Origin: Pseudomethylobacillus aquaticus
GTDB lineage: Bacteria; Pseudomonadota; Gammaproteobacteria; Burkholderiales; Methylophilaceae
Length of the DNA stretch: 64,000 nucleotides
Assembly: GCF_003730115.1 (NCBI RefSeq)
Contig: NZ_RJVP01000004.1
Coordinates: forward strand, 1 to 64,000
Direction: 5' to 3'
The position numbers and the translations under genes were made by a program. Positions 1-10,638 of the stretch are shown here, in pieces. The notes under the pieces were generated by a model, which searched no databases, had not been told where the DNA came from, and saw only the letters and a program-made list of their open reading frames with translations. How positions within the stretch are numbered: position 1 is the first letter of the stretch; the number at the start of each line of letters is the position of its first letter.

Positions 1-7
1 CGGTTAT

Positions 8-122
8 GTCTGGCGGCCATAGCGATTTGGACCCACCCCTTCCCATCTCGAACAGGGCCGTGAAACGAATCTGCGCCAATGATAGTGTGCTTCTCGCATG
101 CGAAAGTAGGTCACCGCCAGGC
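8..122 (+). rRNA. rrf: 5S ribosomal RNA
   Basis: The stretch opens with GTCTGGCGGCCATAGCG and closes with a complementary CCGCCAGGCT, the terminal helix of bacterial 5S rRNA. The internal CCCATCTCGAAC and CGAAAGTAGGTCACCGCCAG boxes are also typical. It is presumably the last gene of an rRNA operon that lies mostly to the left of the window. In E. coli the position before rimP is taken by metY; here an rRNA operon sits there. Exact ends are estimated from helix pairing. Confidence 0.93.
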
Positions 123-136
123 TCTTATATGCAATC

Positions 137-163
137 AAGCCTCTTGTAAAAGAGGCTTTTTTG
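137..163 (+). terminator. Rho-independent terminator after 5S rRNA
   Basis: A 9-bp perfect stem (AAGCCTCTT, loop GTAA, AAGAGGCTT) is followed by a run of T. It lies 15 nt after the 5S gene and is the likely end of the rRNA operon. Confidence 0.85.
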
Positions 164-253
164 TTTGAATGTACAAAAGAGGGATGTTGTCTGCACCAGT
201 GCAGATTCAGTAGTCGGGTCAGTCGAACTGAAACCTTGCTGTGCTAACATCAT

Positions 254-303
254 CCAGGGGCATGTTCCCTGGGATTTCAAAAGCCCTCACTAGAGGGCTT
301 TTG
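254..303 (+). terminator. Tandem hairpins, second terminator candidate
   Basis: Two hairpins follow one another: CCAGGG...CCCTGG (254-272) and a 10-bp stem AAAAGCCCTC / GAGGGCTTTT (279-288 with 293-302). The second ends in four T and resembles a back-up terminator between the rRNA operon and rimP. It is symmetric enough to work in both directions. Confidence 0.6.
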
Positions 304-363
304 CATTTGCAATATCAATTCGTTGACTGGATTGATATAATAACGGCACTGTTTTAAGCATGG

Positions 364-386
364 ATGGGCGTCAAGCCCATTTTTTG
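364..386 (+). promoter_or_regulatory. Attenuator-like hairpin in the rimP leader
   Basis: ATGGGC (364-369) pairs with GCCCAT (375-380) over a 5-nt loop, and six T follow, only 30 nt before the rimP start codon. A TATAAT box at 336-341 could be the -10 of a promoter just upstream, but no good -35 is seen. If transcription begins there, this hairpin would act as a premature terminator. RimP operon leaders are known attenuation sites in several proteobacteria; its activity here is inference. Confidence 0.45.
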
Positions 387-415
387 TTTCTGCCATTTGT
401 TGAGGATGTCGTCGT

Positions 416-868
416 ATGCAGGATTTGCACACACTACTGGAGCGGTCAGTAAGCCAGCTGGGTTTCGAGCTGGTTGATATGGAGCTGTCCAATCGTGGCA
501 AATTGATTCGCTTGTTCGTAGATAAGCCAGAAGGCATCACGATTGATGACTGTGTGCTGGTCAGCAACCATTTGAGTAATCTGCTCGCGGTTGAGACCAG
601 CGTCGATTACGACAGGCTGGAAGTGTCTTCGCCTGGTATCGATCGGGTGTTGAAGAAAATAGATGATTTTGAACGGTTTTCCGGTCAGCGCGCGCAAATA
701 AAAGTGCGTATGGCCATGCAGTTGCCAGATGCCAAAGAGCCCAGGAAAAAATTTCTCGGTTTGTTGCGTGGCGTCGAACAGGGTGACGTGCTGATCGAAT
801 GTGAAGAGGTGCACTATCGCATCGCCTTTTCCAATATCGACAAGGCACGTTTGGCCCCAGAGTTTTAA
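416..868 (+). CDS. rimP: Ribosome maturation factor RimP
   Basis: A 150-residue protein of the usual RimP length, required for maturation of the 30S subunit in the cytoplasm. The N-terminal half carries the typical LLERSVSQLGFELVDMEL and RLFVDKPEGITIDDC segments, and the conserved VSSPGIDR motif lies near residue 72. The C-terminal half is the Sm-like domain. The ATG start follows GAGGA 8 nt upstream. It is the first gene of the conserved rimP-nusA-infB-rbfA-truB-rpsO-pnp cluster and probably is co-transcribed with nusA, 27 nt downstream. Confidence 0.96.
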   Translation: MQDLHTLLERSVSQLGFELVDMELSNRGKLIRLFVDKPEGITIDDCVLVSNHLSNLLAVETSVDYDRLEVSSPGIDRVLKKIDDFERFSGQRAQIKVRMAMQLPDAKEPRKKFLGLLRGVEQGDVLIECEEVHYRIAFSNIDKARLAPEF

Positions 869-894
869 GCACTGAATATTAGGCGGAGATTACA

Positions 895-2361
895 ATGAGT
901 CGTGAAATCTTGTTATTGGTAGATGCGCTGGCGCATGAGAAAAGCGTGGCCAAAGAGGTCATCTTCACAGCGCTGGAGCTGGCACTGGCTTCTGCCAGCA
1001 AGAAACGCTTCACCGAAGAAGCGGACGTGCGCGTCGCCATCGATCGTGATAGTGGTGAATACCAGTCTTTCCGTCGCTGGCAAGTGCTGGCGGACGAAGC
1101 GGTTGAGAATCCGGCTGCCCAGATCGCCCTCAGTGATGAGCGTGCACAAGGTCTGGCAGAAGGCGAGTTCATTGAAGAACCGCTGGAATCGATCGAATTC
1201 GGCCGTATCGGTGCACAGGCTGCAAAGCAGGTCATTCTGCAAAAAGTGCGTGAAGCCGAGCGCGAGCAGATCCTCGAAGACTTCCTGGCACGCAAAGAAC
1301 ATCTGGTCACTGGCGTGATCAAGCGCATGGAAAAGGGCAGTGCCATCATTGAAGTAGGTCGTCTGGAATCCCTGTTGCCGCGCGAACACATGATCGCCAA
1401 GGAAAACCTGCGCGTGGGCGACCGCGTGCGTGCTTATCTGTCGCGTATCGAGCGTGGTGGCCGCGGCCCACAACTCATCCTGTCGCGTATCGCGCCAGAG
1501 TTCCTGATCAAGTTGTTCGAACTGGAAGTGCCCGAGATCGAAGAAGGTCTGCTGGAGATCCGCGCGGCAGCCCGCGATCCCGGTTTGCGTTCCAAGATCG
1601 CAGTCAAGTCCAACGACCAGCGTCTTGACCCGGTCGGTACCTGTGTAGGGATGCGCGGTTCACGCGTACAGGCGGTCACCGGTGAACTGGCTGGCGAACG
1701 CGTCGACATCGTGCTGTGGTCCATGGAGCCAGCGCAATTCGTCATCAACGCCATGGCACCTGCGGAAGTTTCCAGCATCGTGGTCGATGAAGATGCGCAC
1801 AGCATGGACGTGGTGGTCGCCGAAGACCAACTGGCGCAAGCCATTGGCCGTAGCGGCCAGAACGTACGCCTGGCTTCGGAACTCACCGGCTGGACCTTGA
1901 ACATCCTCACCGAAGAAGAAGCTGCGCAGAAGCACGAAGAGGAATACACCACCACCCGTCAGCTGTTCATGGAAAAGCTGGATGTGGATGAAGAAGTCGC
2001 CGATATCCTGGTGGAAGAGGGCTTCAGCACACTGGAAGAGATCGCCTACGTGCCGCTGGCGGAAATGTCCGAGATCGACGCGTTCGATGAAGACACTATC
2101 AACGAGTTGCGCAAGCGCGCACGTGCAGCCTTGCTGACCGAAGCGATCGCCAAGGAAGAAAAGGTGGAAGAAGCCTCCGAAGACCTGCTGACGATGGAAG
2201 GCATGGACGATGCCACCGCACATCAGCTGGCCGCCAAGGGCGTTTCCAGCATGGAAGACCTGGCCGATCTCGCGGTCGATGACCTGGTCGACCTGACCGG
2301 CATGGACACAGAACGCGCCAAACAACTGATCATGACGGCGCGTGCGCCTTGGTTTGCCTGA
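895..2361 (+). CDS. nusA: Transcription termination/antitermination factor NusA
   Basis: A 488-residue NusA, close to the E. coli length (495). It binds RNA polymerase and nascent RNA and modulates pausing, termination and rRNA antitermination. The N-terminal polymerase-binding domain (1-130) is followed by an S1 domain (about 135-200, with [18 protein letters not shown]), two KH domains (about 230-345, with [14 protein letters not shown] and the [13 protein letters not shown] loop), and two acidic C-terminal repeats (about 360-488). The repeats are the helix-hairpin-helix type found in gamma- and betaproteobacteria. An AGGCGGAG ribosome-binding site precedes the ATG. Confidence 0.97.
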   Translation: MSREILLLVDALAHEKSVAKEVIFTALELALASASKKRFTEEADVRVAIDRDSGEYQSFRRWQVLADEAVENPAAQIALSDERAQGLAEGEFIEEPLESIEFGRIGAQAAKQVILQKVREAEREQILEDFLARKEHLVTGVIKRMEKGSAIIEVGRLESLLPREHMIAKENLRVGDRVRAYLSRIERGGRGPQLILSRIAPEFLIKLFELEVPEIEEGLLEIRAAARDPGLRSKIAVKSNDQRLDPVGTCVGMRGSRVQAVTGELAGERVDIVLWSMEPAQFVINAMAPAEVSSIVVDEDAHSMDVVVAEDQLAQAIGRSGQNVRLASELTGWTLNILTEEEAAQKHEEEYTTTRQLFMEKLDVDEEVADILVEEGFSTLEEIAYVPLAEMSEIDAFDEDTINELRKRARAALLTEAIAKEEKVEEASEDLLTMEGMDDATAHQLAAKGVSSMEDLADLAVDDLVDLTGMDTERAKQLIMTARAPWFA

Positions 2362-2422
2362 GTTTTACAGGCAGAAGCAGATTATCAGCAGGTGCATTAA
2401 GTAAAGAATACGGAGCAACACC

Positions 2423-5140
2423 ATGGGACAAACGAGCGTAGCACAATTTGCCGGCGAACTAGGCTTGCCGGCAGAACTCTTGCTTGAGCAACTCAAGAGC
2501 GCAGGCGTGGGTAAGAGTGCGCTGACAGACCAGCTTAGCGAGCAGGACAAAACGTCGCTGCTGGAATATCTGCGCCGTGAACATGGTGCACAGGCCCCCA
2601 AGGAAAAGATCACCCTGATGCGCAAGCAAGTGACCGAGATCCGCAAATCCGATAGCACCGGCAAAGCACGCACCATACAGGTGGAAGTGCGTAAAAAACG
2701 TGTGCTGATGCGGCGCGACCCCAGCCTGCCTGGCAACGAACTCCCTAACGATGAGCTGCCTGAATCCATTGAGGCAGAGTTGACGCCAGAAGCCACCATT
2801 GAAGAGACGCCAGTTATCGAAACGGTGATCGAGACTCCAGTGGTAGAAGAGGTGGTGCTTGCCGAGCCTGTGGTCGAAATCGCGGAGCCTGTTGCTGCAG
2901 TCGCACCTGCTCCAGCACCGGTCGAAGAGGCCCCGGCTGTCGTCGTGCCTCAGGAAAGAACCATACGCAAAAGTGTGCTGAGTGCAGACGAAATGGCGCT
3001 GCGCGAACACGAAGCACGTCGCCATGCAGCGCTGGCTGCGGCACAAGCCGAAGACTTGCGCAAAAAGCAGGCGCTGGTACAAAAGCGCCTGGATGACGAA
3101 GCAAAGCGCGTCGCGGCAGCGGCCGCCGCCGCAGCAGCACCGACCAAGTTGTCTGAAGGCACGCTGCACAAGCCAGCGGCCAAGGAAAGCGCCCGTACCG
3201 ATGACAAGGATGCCAAGAAGGGCGCCAAGAATCGTGAATGGGCGGATGCCGAGAATAAGAAGCGCGGGATCAAGGGACGCACCGATGCGCCAGTCGCTCA
3301 GGGCTGGCGCGCTCACAAGGGTAAAGGTAAAGCGAGCAAGGAGTCTGCCGAGCAGCACGCTTTCAATGCGCCGACCGAGCCTATCGTGCATGAAGTGCTG
3401 GTCCCTGAAACCGTCAGTGTGGCCGATCTTGCCCACAAGATGGCAGTGAAGGCCAGCGAAGTCATCAAGGCGCTCATGAAAATGGGCATGATGGTCACCA
3501 TCAACCAGGTGCTGGATCAGGAAACGGCCATGATTGTGGTCGAGGAAATGGGCCACGTTGCCAAGGCAGCGGCGGCTAACGATCCGGAATCCTTCCTGGA
3601 CGACACCGAACATGCAGAAGCCATTATGGAAACGCGTCCTCCGGTCGTGACCGTGATGGGTCACGTTGACCACGGCAAGACCTCCTTGCTGGATTACATC
3701 CGCCGCAGCCGTGTGGCTTCAGGCGAAGCCGGCGGCATCACCCAGCACATCGGCGCCTATCACGTGGAAACTCCGCGTGGCATGGTGACTTTCCTGGATA
3801 CGCCGGGCCACGAGGCGTTCACCGCCATGCGTGCCCGTGGTGCCAAGGCGACCGACGTGGTGATCCTGGTGGTGGCGGCCGATGACGGCGTGATGCCGCA
3901 AACCATTGAAGCCATCCACCATGCCAAGGCCGGTAACGTGCCGCTGGTGGTGGCCGTGAACAAGATCGACAAGCCAAGCGCCGCACCTGAGCGTGTCAAG
4001 ATGGAGCTGGTTGCCCAGGAAGTGGTGCCTGAAGATTTTGGTGGCGAAACCATGTTCGTCGAAGTCTCCGCCAAGACCGGCCAGGGCATAGACGCCTTGC
4101 TGGAAGCGGTGCTGTTGCAGGCGGAAGTGCTGGAATTGACCGCCGCCAAGAATACGCCAGCCAAGGGGCTGGTCATTGAAGGCCGTCTGGACAAAGGCCG
4201 TGGCCCGGTGACCACGGTACTGGTGCAATCCGGTACGCTCAAGCGCGGCGACATGCTGCTGGCAGGCACGGCTTATGGCCGCGTGCGCGCCATGCTGGAT
4301 GAAGCAGGCAATGAAGTGAAGGAAGCCGGACCATCCATCCCGGTCGAGATCCTGGGTTTGTCCGATGTGCCGAATGCTGGCGACGAAGTCATCGTGTTGA
4401 ACGACGAGCGCAAGGCGCGCGAGATCGCCCTGTTCCGTCAGGGCAAGTTCCGTGACGTGAAGTTGGCCAAGCAGCAGGCTGCCAAGCTGGAGAACATGTT
4501 CGAGCAGATGGGCGAGGGCGAAGTGAAGACTTTGCAACTGATCATCAAGTCGGATGTACAGGGTTCTTACGAAGCACTGGCGACCTCGTTGCAGAAGCTG
4601 TCCACCAGTGAAGTGAAGGTCAACATCATCCACACTGGCGTGGGCGCGATCAGCGAATCCGACGTCAACCTGGCGTCTGCTTCCAAGGCCGTGGTGATCG
4701 GCTTCAACGTGCGTGCCGATGCCGGTGCGCGCAAGCTGACCGAAAGCGCGGGCGTGGACGTGCGCTACTACAACATCATCTATGAAGCCGTAGATGAAGT
4801 GAAGGCGGCGCTGAGCGGCATGCTGGCACCAGAACAAAAGGAAAGCATCATCGGCATGGTCGAGATCCGCGAGGTGTACCGCATCTCCAAGGTGGGCTCG
4901 GTGGCGGGTTGTTACGTGCAGGACGGTATCATCAAGCGTGGTTCCAGCGTACGCGTGCTGCGCAACAACGTGGTGATCCATACCGGCGATCTGGATTCGC
5001 TCAAGCGCTTCAAGGACGACGTCAAGGAAGTCAAATCCAACTTCGAATGCGGCTTGTCGCTGAAGAACTTCAATGAGATTGAAGTAGGTGACTTGCTGGA
5101 AGTGTTCGAAGTGGTTGAAGTGGCGAGAACCCTGGCGTAA
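2423..5140 (+). CDS. infB: Translation initiation factor IF-2
   Basis: A 905-residue IF-2, the GTPase that delivers initiator fMet-tRNA to the 30S subunit. An N-terminal IF2_N domain (residues 1-50) is followed by a long Glu/Pro/Ala/Lys-rich linker (about 110-310), a second IF2_N-type segment (about 330-385), then the G domain with GHVDHGKTS (about residue 412), DTPGHEAF and NKID motifs. Domains II-IV fill the rest. GGAG lies 8 nt before the ATG. Length and layout match betaproteobacterial IF-2. A long open frame on the opposite strand (3,719-5,563) is a codon-bias shadow. Confidence 0.97.
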   Translation: MGQTSVAQFAGELGLPAELLLEQLKSAGVGKSALTDQLSEQDKTSLLEYLRREHGAQAPKEKITLMRKQVTEIRKSDSTGKARTIQVEVRKKRVLMRRDPSLPGNELPNDELPESIEAELTPEATIEETPVIETVIETPVVEEVVLAEPVVEIAEPVAAVAPAPAPVEEAPAVVVPQERTIRKSVLSADEMALREHEARRHAALAAAQAEDLRKKQALVQKRLDDEAKRVAAAAAAAAAPTKLSEGTLHKPAAKESARTDDKDAKKGAKNREWADAENKKRGIKGRTDAPVAQGWRAHKGKGKASKESAEQHAFNAPTEPIVHEVLVPETVSVADLAHKMAVKASEVIKALMKMGMMVTINQVLDQETAMIVVEEMGHVAKAAAANDPESFLDDTEHAEAIMETRPPVVTVMGHVDHGKTSLLDYIRRSRVASGEAGGITQHIGAYHVETPRGMVTFLDTPGHEAFTAMRARGAKATDVVILVVAADDGVMPQTIEAIHHAKAGNVPLVVAVNKIDKPSAAPERVKMELVAQEVVPEDFGGETMFVEVSAKTGQGIDALLEAVLLQAEVLELTAAKNTPAKGLVIEGRLDKGRGPVTTVLVQSGTLKRGDMLLAGTAYGRVRAMLDEAGNEVKEAGPSIPVEILGLSDVPNAGDEVIVLNDERKAREIALFRQGKFRDVKLAKQQAAKLENMFEQMGEGEVKTLQLIIKSDVQGSYEALATSLQKLSTSEVKVNIIHTGVGAISESDVNLASASKAVVIGFNVRADAGARKLTESAGVDVRYYNIIYEAVDEVKAALSGMLAPEQKESIIGMVEIREVYRISKVGSVAGCYVQDGIIKRGSSVRVLRNNVVIHTGDLDSLKRFKDDVKEVKSNFECGLSLKNFNEIEVGDLLEVFEVVEVARTLA

Positions 5141-5143
5141 GGC

Positions 5144-5518
5144 ATGGCAAAGACTTTTTCCCGCAGCGACCGTATTGCCGAGCAGATCCAGCGTGAGCTG
5201 GCAGATCTGCTGCAGTTCGAAGTGAAAGATCCGCGCGTCGGCATGGTGACGGTGACTGAAGTCGAGGTCAGCGGCGACATGGCGCATGCCAAGATCTTCT
5301 ACAGCGCCAAGCAGGGTACTGCCGCTATCCAGCAAGGGCTGGAGAAAGCGGCAGGCTACCTGCGCACCCAGTTGGCCAAGCGCCTGTTGCTCAGAACGGT
5401 ACCGCAACTGCATTTTGTCTACGACGTTTCGATCGATCGCGGTACGCATCTGTCGCGCCTGATTGATGATGCCATCGCCAATGATCAGCCGGCGAACAAG
5501 CCTGGCGACGCTAACTGA
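5144..5518 (+). CDS. rbfA: 30S ribosome-binding factor RbfA
   Basis: A 124-residue protein with the KH-like fold of RbfA, which binds immature 30S subunits near the 5' end of 16S rRNA. The N-terminal SRSDRIAEQIQRELADLL and the central DPRVGMVTVTEVEVSGDMAHAK segments are diagnostic, as is FVYDVSIDRGTHLSRLIDDA near the end. It starts 3 nt after infB, so translation is probably coupled. The C terminus is slightly longer than in E. coli. Confidence 0.95.
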   Translation: MAKTFSRSDRIAEQIQRELADLLQFEVKDPRVGMVTVTEVEVSGDMAHAKIFYSAKQGTAAIQQGLEKAAGYLRTQLAKRLLLRTVPQLHFVYDVSIDRGTHLSRLIDDAIANDQPANKPGDAN

Positions 5519-5530
5519 GTCTTTTTTATC

Positions 5531-6436
5531 GTGCAGTTCAAGCGAGTCAAACGCCCGGTCCACGGCGTGCTATTGCTGGATAAACCGTTCGGCTATTCTT
5601 CAAACCAGGCCCTGCAAAAAGTCAGATGGCTGTTTCAGGCCGCCAAGGCGGGACATACCGGCAGCCTGGACCCGATGGCCACTGGTCTGTTGCCGCTGTG
5701 CCTGGGCGAGGCCACCAAGTTTTCACACTTCATGCTGGATGCAGACAAGTGTTATCGCGCCAATATCCGGCTCGGCAGCACCACCACAACCGGTGATGCA
5801 GAAGGGGAAGTGCTGCGTACCCGGCCGGTAGAGGTTACTACAGAGCAGCTGGAACGCGTACTGGCGCAACTGACCGGCGAGATCGATCAGGTGCCGCCCA
5901 TGTACTCCGCGCTCAAGCACGCCGGTAAAGCCTTGTACGAGTATGCACGTGCCGGCATCGACATCCCGCGCGAAAGCCGCCGTATCAGCATCTATCGCAT
6001 GATGCTGGAGCAGTTCGAGGCGGACCATATTCAACTGGTGGTGGAGTGCAGCAAGGGTACTTACATACGCACTCTGGCTGAAGATATAGGCGAAGCGCTG
6101 GGCTGCGGTGCACATCTGATTGGCCTGCGTCGCCTGTTCTCCGGTCACTTGCATCTGCGCGACGCGGTGACCATCGAGCAGTTGGAAGCGCTGACATTGG
6201 AGGCGCGTGATCAGGCATTACTGCCTGTGGAAGCCACCATCCAGCACTTGCCAGCGCTGGAGCTGGATGCAGATAGCAGTTTTTACCTGCAACAAGGCCA
6301 GGCGGTATGGAAATCCGGTCTCACTGAAGCAGGCCCGTTTCGCCTCTACAGCCCGGCCGGTGAGTTCATCGGCACGGGCGTACAAACCGAGGATGGCAAG
6401 CTGGCACCCAAGCGCTTGCTGGTACGGGACCACTAA
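5531..6436 (+). CDS. truB: tRNA pseudouridine(55) synthase TruB
   Basis: A 301-residue pseudouridine synthase that makes psi-55 in the T-loop of tRNAs. The catalytic aspartate is D47 in GHTGSLDPMATG, and the start of the domain shows VHGVLLLDKPFGYSSN. The KGTYIRTLAEDIGEALGCGAH motif is also present. The most upstream plausible start is GTG at 5531, 12 nt after the rbfA stop; no clear Shine-Dalgarno is seen, so coupling to rbfA is likely. Confidence 0.95.
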   Translation: MQFKRVKRPVHGVLLLDKPFGYSSNQALQKVRWLFQAAKAGHTGSLDPMATGLLPLCLGEATKFSHFMLDADKCYRANIRLGSTTTTGDAEGEVLRTRPVEVTTEQLERVLAQLTGEIDQVPPMYSALKHAGKALYEYARAGIDIPRESRRISIYRMMLEQFEADHIQLVVECSKGTYIRTLAEDIGEALGCGAHLIGLRRLFSGHLHLRDAVTIEQLEALTLEARDQALLPVEATIQHLPALELDADSSFYLQQGQAVWKSGLTEAGPFRLYSPAGEFIGTGVQTEDGKLAPKRLLVRDH

Positions 6437-6453
6437 ACTTTAACAAAAACATA

Positions 6454-6483
6454 TTGTTAATCACGGGCGTTTGAGGTTAAAAT
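6454..6483 (+). promoter_or_regulatory. Candidate promoter for rpsO
   Basis: TTGTTA (6454-6459) and TAAAAT (6478-6483) are separated by 18 bp in the truB-rpsO gap, about 40 nt before the rpsO ATG. An internal rpsO promoter at this place is known in E. coli. Match to consensus is moderate. Confidence 0.45.
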
Positions 6484-6522
6484 ACTCGGCTCAAAACGAC
6501 TAGAGCGTATACAGGATATTAC

Positions 6523-6792
6523 ATGGCAACTACCACCGCTGAAAAAGCCGCAATTGTTGGCGATTATCAACAAGCCCAGAACGACACTGGCTCCCCTGAA
6601 GTACAAGTAGCGCTGCTGAGCAACCGCATCAGCTACCTGACCGAACATTTCAAGACCAATGCCAAGGATCACCATTCCCGCCGTGGTCTGCTCAAACTGG
6701 TAAGCCAGCGCCGCAAGCTGCTGGACTACCTCAAGCGCAAGAACGCTGGCCGCTATCAAACCCTGATCAGCCGCCTGGGTCTGCGTAAATAA
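6523..6792 (+). CDS. rpsO: Small ribosomal subunit protein uS15
   Basis: An 89-residue protein of exactly the usual S15 length, a primary binder of 16S rRNA in the central domain. [22 protein letters not shown] and [21 protein letters not shown] are hallmark segments. AGGATATTAC precedes the ATG. In E. coli S15 represses its own translation through a pseudoknot in this leader; nothing here proves the same. Confidence 0.97.
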   Translation: MATTTAEKAAIVGDYQQAQNDTGSPEVQVALLSNRISYLTEHFKTNAKDHHSRRGLLKLVSQRRKLLDYLKRKNAGRYQTLISRLGLRK

Positions 6793-6797
6793 ATTTG

Positions 6798-6886
6798 CAA
6801 AAGCGCTTTACGCTCCTGAACCAGCGCTTTTGTGAATACCTGATAAGCCGAAAGCTGCGCTTCTAGCGTCGCTTCGGCTTTTTTAT
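6798..6886 (+). terminator. rpsO-pnp intergenic hairpins, the second a terminator
   Basis: A 10-bp stem CAAAAGCGCT / AGCGCTTTTG (6798-6807 with 6823-6832) has no T-run. A second stem AAGCCGAA / TTCGGCTT (6845-6852 with 6873-6880) is followed by TTTTATT. In enterobacteria the same gap holds a terminator and an RNase III site that controls pnp; a similar role is inferred. Confidence 0.7.
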
Positions 6887-6939
6887 TGGCGTTTGTCCTA
6901 GAACAGCAAGGGCAAACCTTAAGAGTGAAGAGGATGATT

Positions 6940-9063
6940 ATGTTTAACAAAGTGAAGAAAAGCATACAGTACGGTGCGCACGAGCTGGTTCTGGAAACCG
7001 GCGAGATTGCCCGTCAGGCCGATGGTGCCGTGATGGTGAGCTACGGTGACACCGTGGTACTGGTAAGTGTGGTCGGCAAGACCGAAGTCAAAGCTGGTCA
7101 GGATTTTTTCCCACTGACCGTGGATTATCAGGAAAAGACCTACGCCGCTGGCAAGATCCCTGGCGGCTTCTTCAAGCGTGAAGGCCGCCCTTCCGAGAAG
7201 GAGACCCTGACCTGTCGTTTGATCGACCGTCCGCTGCGCCCCCTGTTCCCGGATGCGTTCTACAATGAAGTACAGATCGTGGCGACCGTGATGTCGTCCG
7301 ACAGCGAGATCGATTCCGACATCCCGGCCATCATCGGTGCATCTGCTGCACTGGCCATCTCCGGTATCCCGTTCTACGGCCCGATCGGTGCTGCACGCGT
7401 TGGTTACATCGAGGGTGAGTATGTGCTCAACCCGAGTGCCACCCAGCTCAAGGATAGCGAGCTGGATCTGGTCGTTGCGGCGACCGACAAGGCCGTGCTG
7501 ATGGTGGAATCCGAAGCCAAAGAGCTGCCGGAAGACGTGATGCTGGGTGCCGTTGTGTACGGTCACGAGCAATTGCAGGCAGTGGTTGCCATGATCAATG
7601 AGCTGGCGGCTGAAGCGGCTAAGGATCCATGGGACTGGACGCCACCAGCCGTCAACACCGAGCTGGTTGCCAAGGTGGAAGCCCTGGCTGGTGCTGACAT
7701 CAATGAAGCCTACAAGATCAAGGCCAAGGGTGCCCGTTCCACCAAGCTGGACGAGATCAAGAGCCGCGTACTGGGTGAGTTGATCACCGAAAACACCTCG
7801 ACCTCCGAAGCCAACGAGATCAAGAACAGCCTGTTCAACCTGGAAGCCAAGCTGGTGCGTAGCCAGATCCTGAACGGCGAGCCACGTATCGATGGCCGTG
7901 ACACGCGTACCGTGCGTCCGATCAGCATCCGTACGGGTGTACTACCACGTACCCATGGTTCTGCGCTGTTCACGCGCGGTGAAACCCAGGCACTGGTAGT
8001 GGCCACGCTGGGCACCGGCCGTGATGAACAGATCATCGATGCGCTGCAAGGCGAATACGCTGACCGTTTCATGCTGCACTACAACATGCCTCCGTACGCC
8101 ACTGGCGAAACCGGTCGCGTAGGTACGCCCAAGCGCCGTGAGATCGGTCATGGCCGTCTGGCCAAGCGTGCACTGATCGCAGCGTTGCCTAGCCAGGAAG
8201 AGTTCGGCTACACCATTCGTGTGGTGTCCGAGATCACCGAATCCAACGGTTCCAGCTCCATGGCTTCCGTGTGTGGCGGTTGTCTGGCACTGATGGATGC
8301 TGGCGTACCGGTCAAGGCACATGTGGCAGGTATCGCCATGGGCCTGATCAAGGAAGGTAACCGCGTTGCGGTGCTGACCGACATTCTGGGTGACGAAGAT
8401 CACCTGGGCGATATGGACTTCAAGGTAGCCGGTACCGATGCTGGCATCACCGCGCTGCAGATGGACATCAAGATCACTGGCATCACTGCCGAGATCATGC
8501 AGGTTGCCCTGTCCCAGGCCAAGGAAGGCCGTCTGCACATCCTCGGTATCATGAAGGATGCGGTTGAAGGTACCCGCCAGGAGCTGTCGGCATTCGCACC
8601 ACGCATCATCAGCATGAAGATCAATCCGGAAAAGATCCGTGATGTGATCGGCAAGGGCGGTGCGGTGATCCGTGCGCTGACCGAAGAAACCGGTACCACC
8701 ATCGACATCGAAGATGACGGCACCATTAAGATCGGTTGCGTCAATGCGGATGCGGGTGAAGAAGCCAAGCGTCGTATCGAAGCCATCACTGCAGAAGTAG
8801 AGATCGGCCAGACCTACGAAGGTACCGTGCTGAAGTTGCTGGATTTCGGCGCGATCGTATCGTTACTGCCCGGCAAGGACGGTCTGCTGCATATCTCGCA
8901 GATCGCGCATCAGCGTGTGAACGCAGTGGCTGACTTCCTCAAGGAAGGTCAGGTCGTGAAGGTCAAGGTCGTCGAAGCTGATGAAAAGGGCCGTGTACGA
9001 CTGAGCATGAAGGCGCTGATCGAAGCGCCAGCAGCAGAAGAGAAGAGCGAAGCGGCGGAGTAA
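6940..9063 (+). CDS. pnp: Polyribonucleotide nucleotidyltransferase (PNPase)
   Basis: A 707-residue PNPase, the 3'-to-5' phosphorolytic exoribonuclease of the degradosome. Two RNase PH domains (about 1-220 and 310-545) flank a helical domain; a KH domain (about 553-610, [16 protein letters not shown]) and an S1 domain (about 620-690, [21 protein letters not shown]) follow. The reading frame is open 18 codons further upstream, but I choose the ATG at 6940 because GAAGAGG stands 6 nt before it and [12 protein letters not shown] is the usual N terminus. Confidence 0.96.
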   Translation: MFNKVKKSIQYGAHELVLETGEIARQADGAVMVSYGDTVVLVSVVGKTEVKAGQDFFPLTVDYQEKTYAAGKIPGGFFKREGRPSEKETLTCRLIDRPLRPLFPDAFYNEVQIVATVMSSDSEIDSDIPAIIGASAALAISGIPFYGPIGAARVGYIEGEYVLNPSATQLKDSELDLVVAATDKAVLMVESEAKELPEDVMLGAVVYGHEQLQAVVAMINELAAEAAKDPWDWTPPAVNTELVAKVEALAGADINEAYKIKAKGARSTKLDEIKSRVLGELITENTSTSEANEIKNSLFNLEAKLVRSQILNGEPRIDGRDTRTVRPISIRTGVLPRTHGSALFTRGETQALVVATLGTGRDEQIIDALQGEYADRFMLHYNMPPYATGETGRVGTPKRREIGHGRLAKRALIAALPSQEEFGYTIRVVSEITESNGSSSMASVCGGCLALMDAGVPVKAHVAGIAMGLIKEGNRVAVLTDILGDEDHLGDMDFKVAGTDAGITALQMDIKITGITAEIMQVALSQAKEGRLHILGIMKDAVEGTRQELSAFAPRIISMKINPEKIRDVIGKGGAVIRALTEETGTTIDIEDDGTIKIGCVNADAGEEAKRRIEAITAEVEIGQTYEGTVLKLLDFGAIVSLLPGKDGLLHISQIAHQRVNAVADFLKEGQVVKVKVVEADEKGRVRLSMKALIEAPAAEEKSEAAE

Positions 9064-9092
9064 TCGCTGACTTCAGGGCGGCAACGCCCAAT

Positions 9093-9122
9093 AAAAAAGC
9101 CGGAAGCGATTCCGGCTTTTTT
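9093..9122. terminator. Bidirectional terminator between pnp and dksA
   Basis: Stem GCCGGAA / TTCCGGC (9099-9105 with 9110-9116) has six A on its left and six T on its right. It can terminate pnp on the plus strand and dksA on the minus strand, which converge here. Confidence 0.85.
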
Positions 9123-9170
9123 ATTGTCTGCGCAGCGTGAAGCTGGCAGCTTATGGTTTTGCAGCGAAGC

Positions 9171-9593
9171 TTATTTAGCGACTTGACGCTCGCGCAGTTC
9201 GTCCAGCGTTTTGCAGTCTATGCATTGCGTGGCGGTTGGACGTGCTTCCAGGCGCTTGAGGCCGATCTCCACGCCGCAGCTGTTGCAATAGCCATAGTCG
9301 TCGTGGTCGATCTTGTTCAGCGTCTCGTCGATCTTCTTGATCAACTTGCGTTCGCGGTCGCGGTTGCGCAGTTCCAGCGCCATGTCGGATTCCTGGCTGG
9401 CTCTATCGTTGGGGTCCGCAAACATGGTGACTTCGTCCTGCATGGTGTGTACCGTGCGGTCGATATCGTGACTAAGCTCGGATTTCCATTCGTTCAGAAT
9501 CTTGCGGAAATGGTCGAGCTGTTTGGGGTTCATATACTCCTCATCTGCGCTGGGCAGATAAGGAACGAAGTGTCTGGTTGTTACGTCAGCCAT
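9171..9593 (-). CDS. dksA: RNA polymerase-binding transcription factor DksA
   Basis: A 140-residue DksA, a secondary-channel regulator that with ppGpp represses rRNA and tRNA promoters in the stringent response. The coiled-coil tip motif DPNDRA, matching DxxDxA, lies near residue 61. The four-cysteine zinc finger is complete (CNSC near residue 101, CIDC near 122), so this is the zinc-dependent form. It is slightly shorter than the 151-residue E. coli protein at the N terminus. It lies downstream of folD on the same strand with a 131-bp gap. Confidence 0.95.
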   Translation of the reverse strand: MADVTTRHFVPYLPSADEEYMNPKQLDHFRKILNEWKSELSHDIDRTVHTMQDEVTMFADPNDRASQESDMALELRNRDRERKLIKKIDETLNKIDHDDYGYCNSCGVEIGLKRLEARPTATQCIDCKTLDELRERQVAK

Positions 9594-9724
9594 GGCTACC
9601 TTCAGTAGTGTTTCACTAACAGAAAATTAAAGCAGGCGCAAGTTTACACCGAATGCCACGGGCATGCAAAAGACGGCGTTGAATAAGTTCAGCGCAGTGA
9701 GTTTGTTTTAGTGCAGGCTAGCGC

Positions 9725-10582
9725 TTAAGCGCCTACATGCTGGCGAAAAGCCTGCAAGGTGTTGCGCATCAGTGTCGCGACCGTCATCGGCCCCACGCCA
9801 CCTGGCACGGGGGTGATCCAGCCGGCACGCGTGCTGGCGACGGCATAGTCCACATCGCCACACAAACCGCCATCGGCCATGCGGTTGATGCCAATGTCCA
9901 CGACGATGGCGCCTAGCTTGATCCATTCCCCTTTGATCAGGCCTGCTTTGCCGGCAGCAGCAACGACTAAATCCGCACGGGCAATATTGGCCGCCAGGTC
10001 TTTGGTGTGACGATGACAAGCAGTGACGGTACAGCCTGCCAGCAATAGCTCCAGCACCATGGGACGGCCTACGTGATTGGAAACACCGACTACGACAGCG
10101 TCCAATCCCTTCAGCTCTATATTGCAATGCCTTAATAAATGGATCACGCCAAACGGTGTGCACGAGCGCAGCGTGGGCTCACGCACGGCCAGGCGGCCGA
10201 TATTGTAAGGATGGAAGCCATCCACGTCTTTGCTGGCGTCGATCTGCGCGATGACGGCAGCTTCTTCGATCTGTTCTGGCAGCGGTGATTGCACCAGAAT
10301 GCCATCTACCGTGTCATCCTGGTTGAGCTGCGCGATCAAGGCCAACAACTCAGCTTGTGTCGTCGTGTCAGGCAAGTTGTACGACAGTGAACGAATGCCG
10401 ACCTGCTCGCAGGCGCGGCGCTTGTTGCGTACATAAATGGCGGAAGCGGGGTCTTCGCCTAAAAGAATCACTGCCAGAGTAGGCGGGCGCTGATGGATGG
10501 TTTGCAAGCTGACAAGCTCTTGCTTGATTTCCAGCAGCAACGTCTCTGCGATCTGCTTGCCATTGATGATTTTTGCTGACAT
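9725..10582 (-). CDS. folD: Bifunctional methylene-THF dehydrogenase/cyclohydrolase FolD
   Basis: A 285-residue FolD that interconverts 5,10-methylene-THF and 10-formyl-THF with NADP in cytosolic one-carbon metabolism. Conserved segments include [14 protein letters not shown] (the catalytic lysine region), [15 protein letters not shown] and the C-terminal [16 protein letters not shown]. The frame is open 22 codons further upstream, but [13 protein letters not shown] is the normal N terminus, so I place the start at 10,582. In methylotrophs this step also handles C1 units, but that is context only. Confidence 0.94.
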   Translation of the reverse strand: MSAKIINGKQIAETLLLEIKQELVSLQTIHQRPPTLAVILLGEDPASAIYVRNKRRACEQVGIRSLSYNLPDTTTQAELLALIAQLNQDDTVDGILVQSPLPEQIEEAAVIAQIDASKDVDGFHPYNIGRLAVREPTLRSCTPFGVIHLLRHCNIELKGLDAVVVGVSNHVGRPMVLELLLAGCTVTACHRHTKDLAANIARADLVVAAAGKAGLIKGEWIKLGAIVVDIGINRMADGGLCGDVDYAVASTRAGWITPVPGGVGPMTVATLMRNTLQAFRQHVGA

Positions 10583-10638
10583 GAGAGGATACTGATGAAA
10601 ATAATCTGACATTTTAACAGGCAATTTCAAAATGGGAA

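Noticed and set aside
2459-3673. 404-codon minus-strand frame over the IF-2 linker
   Set aside because: Repetitive shadow of the Ala/Glu-rich linker; no family features.
3719-5563. 614-codon open frame on the minus strand over infB/rbfA
   Set aside because: It is antisense to strongly conserved genes, has a His/Arg/Gln-rich composition typical of shadow frames, and no ribosome-binding site.
6886-6939. Upstream extension of PNPase from TTG
   Set aside because: The extension lies in the terminator hairpin region; the ATG at 6,940 has a good ribosome-binding site and the family N terminus.
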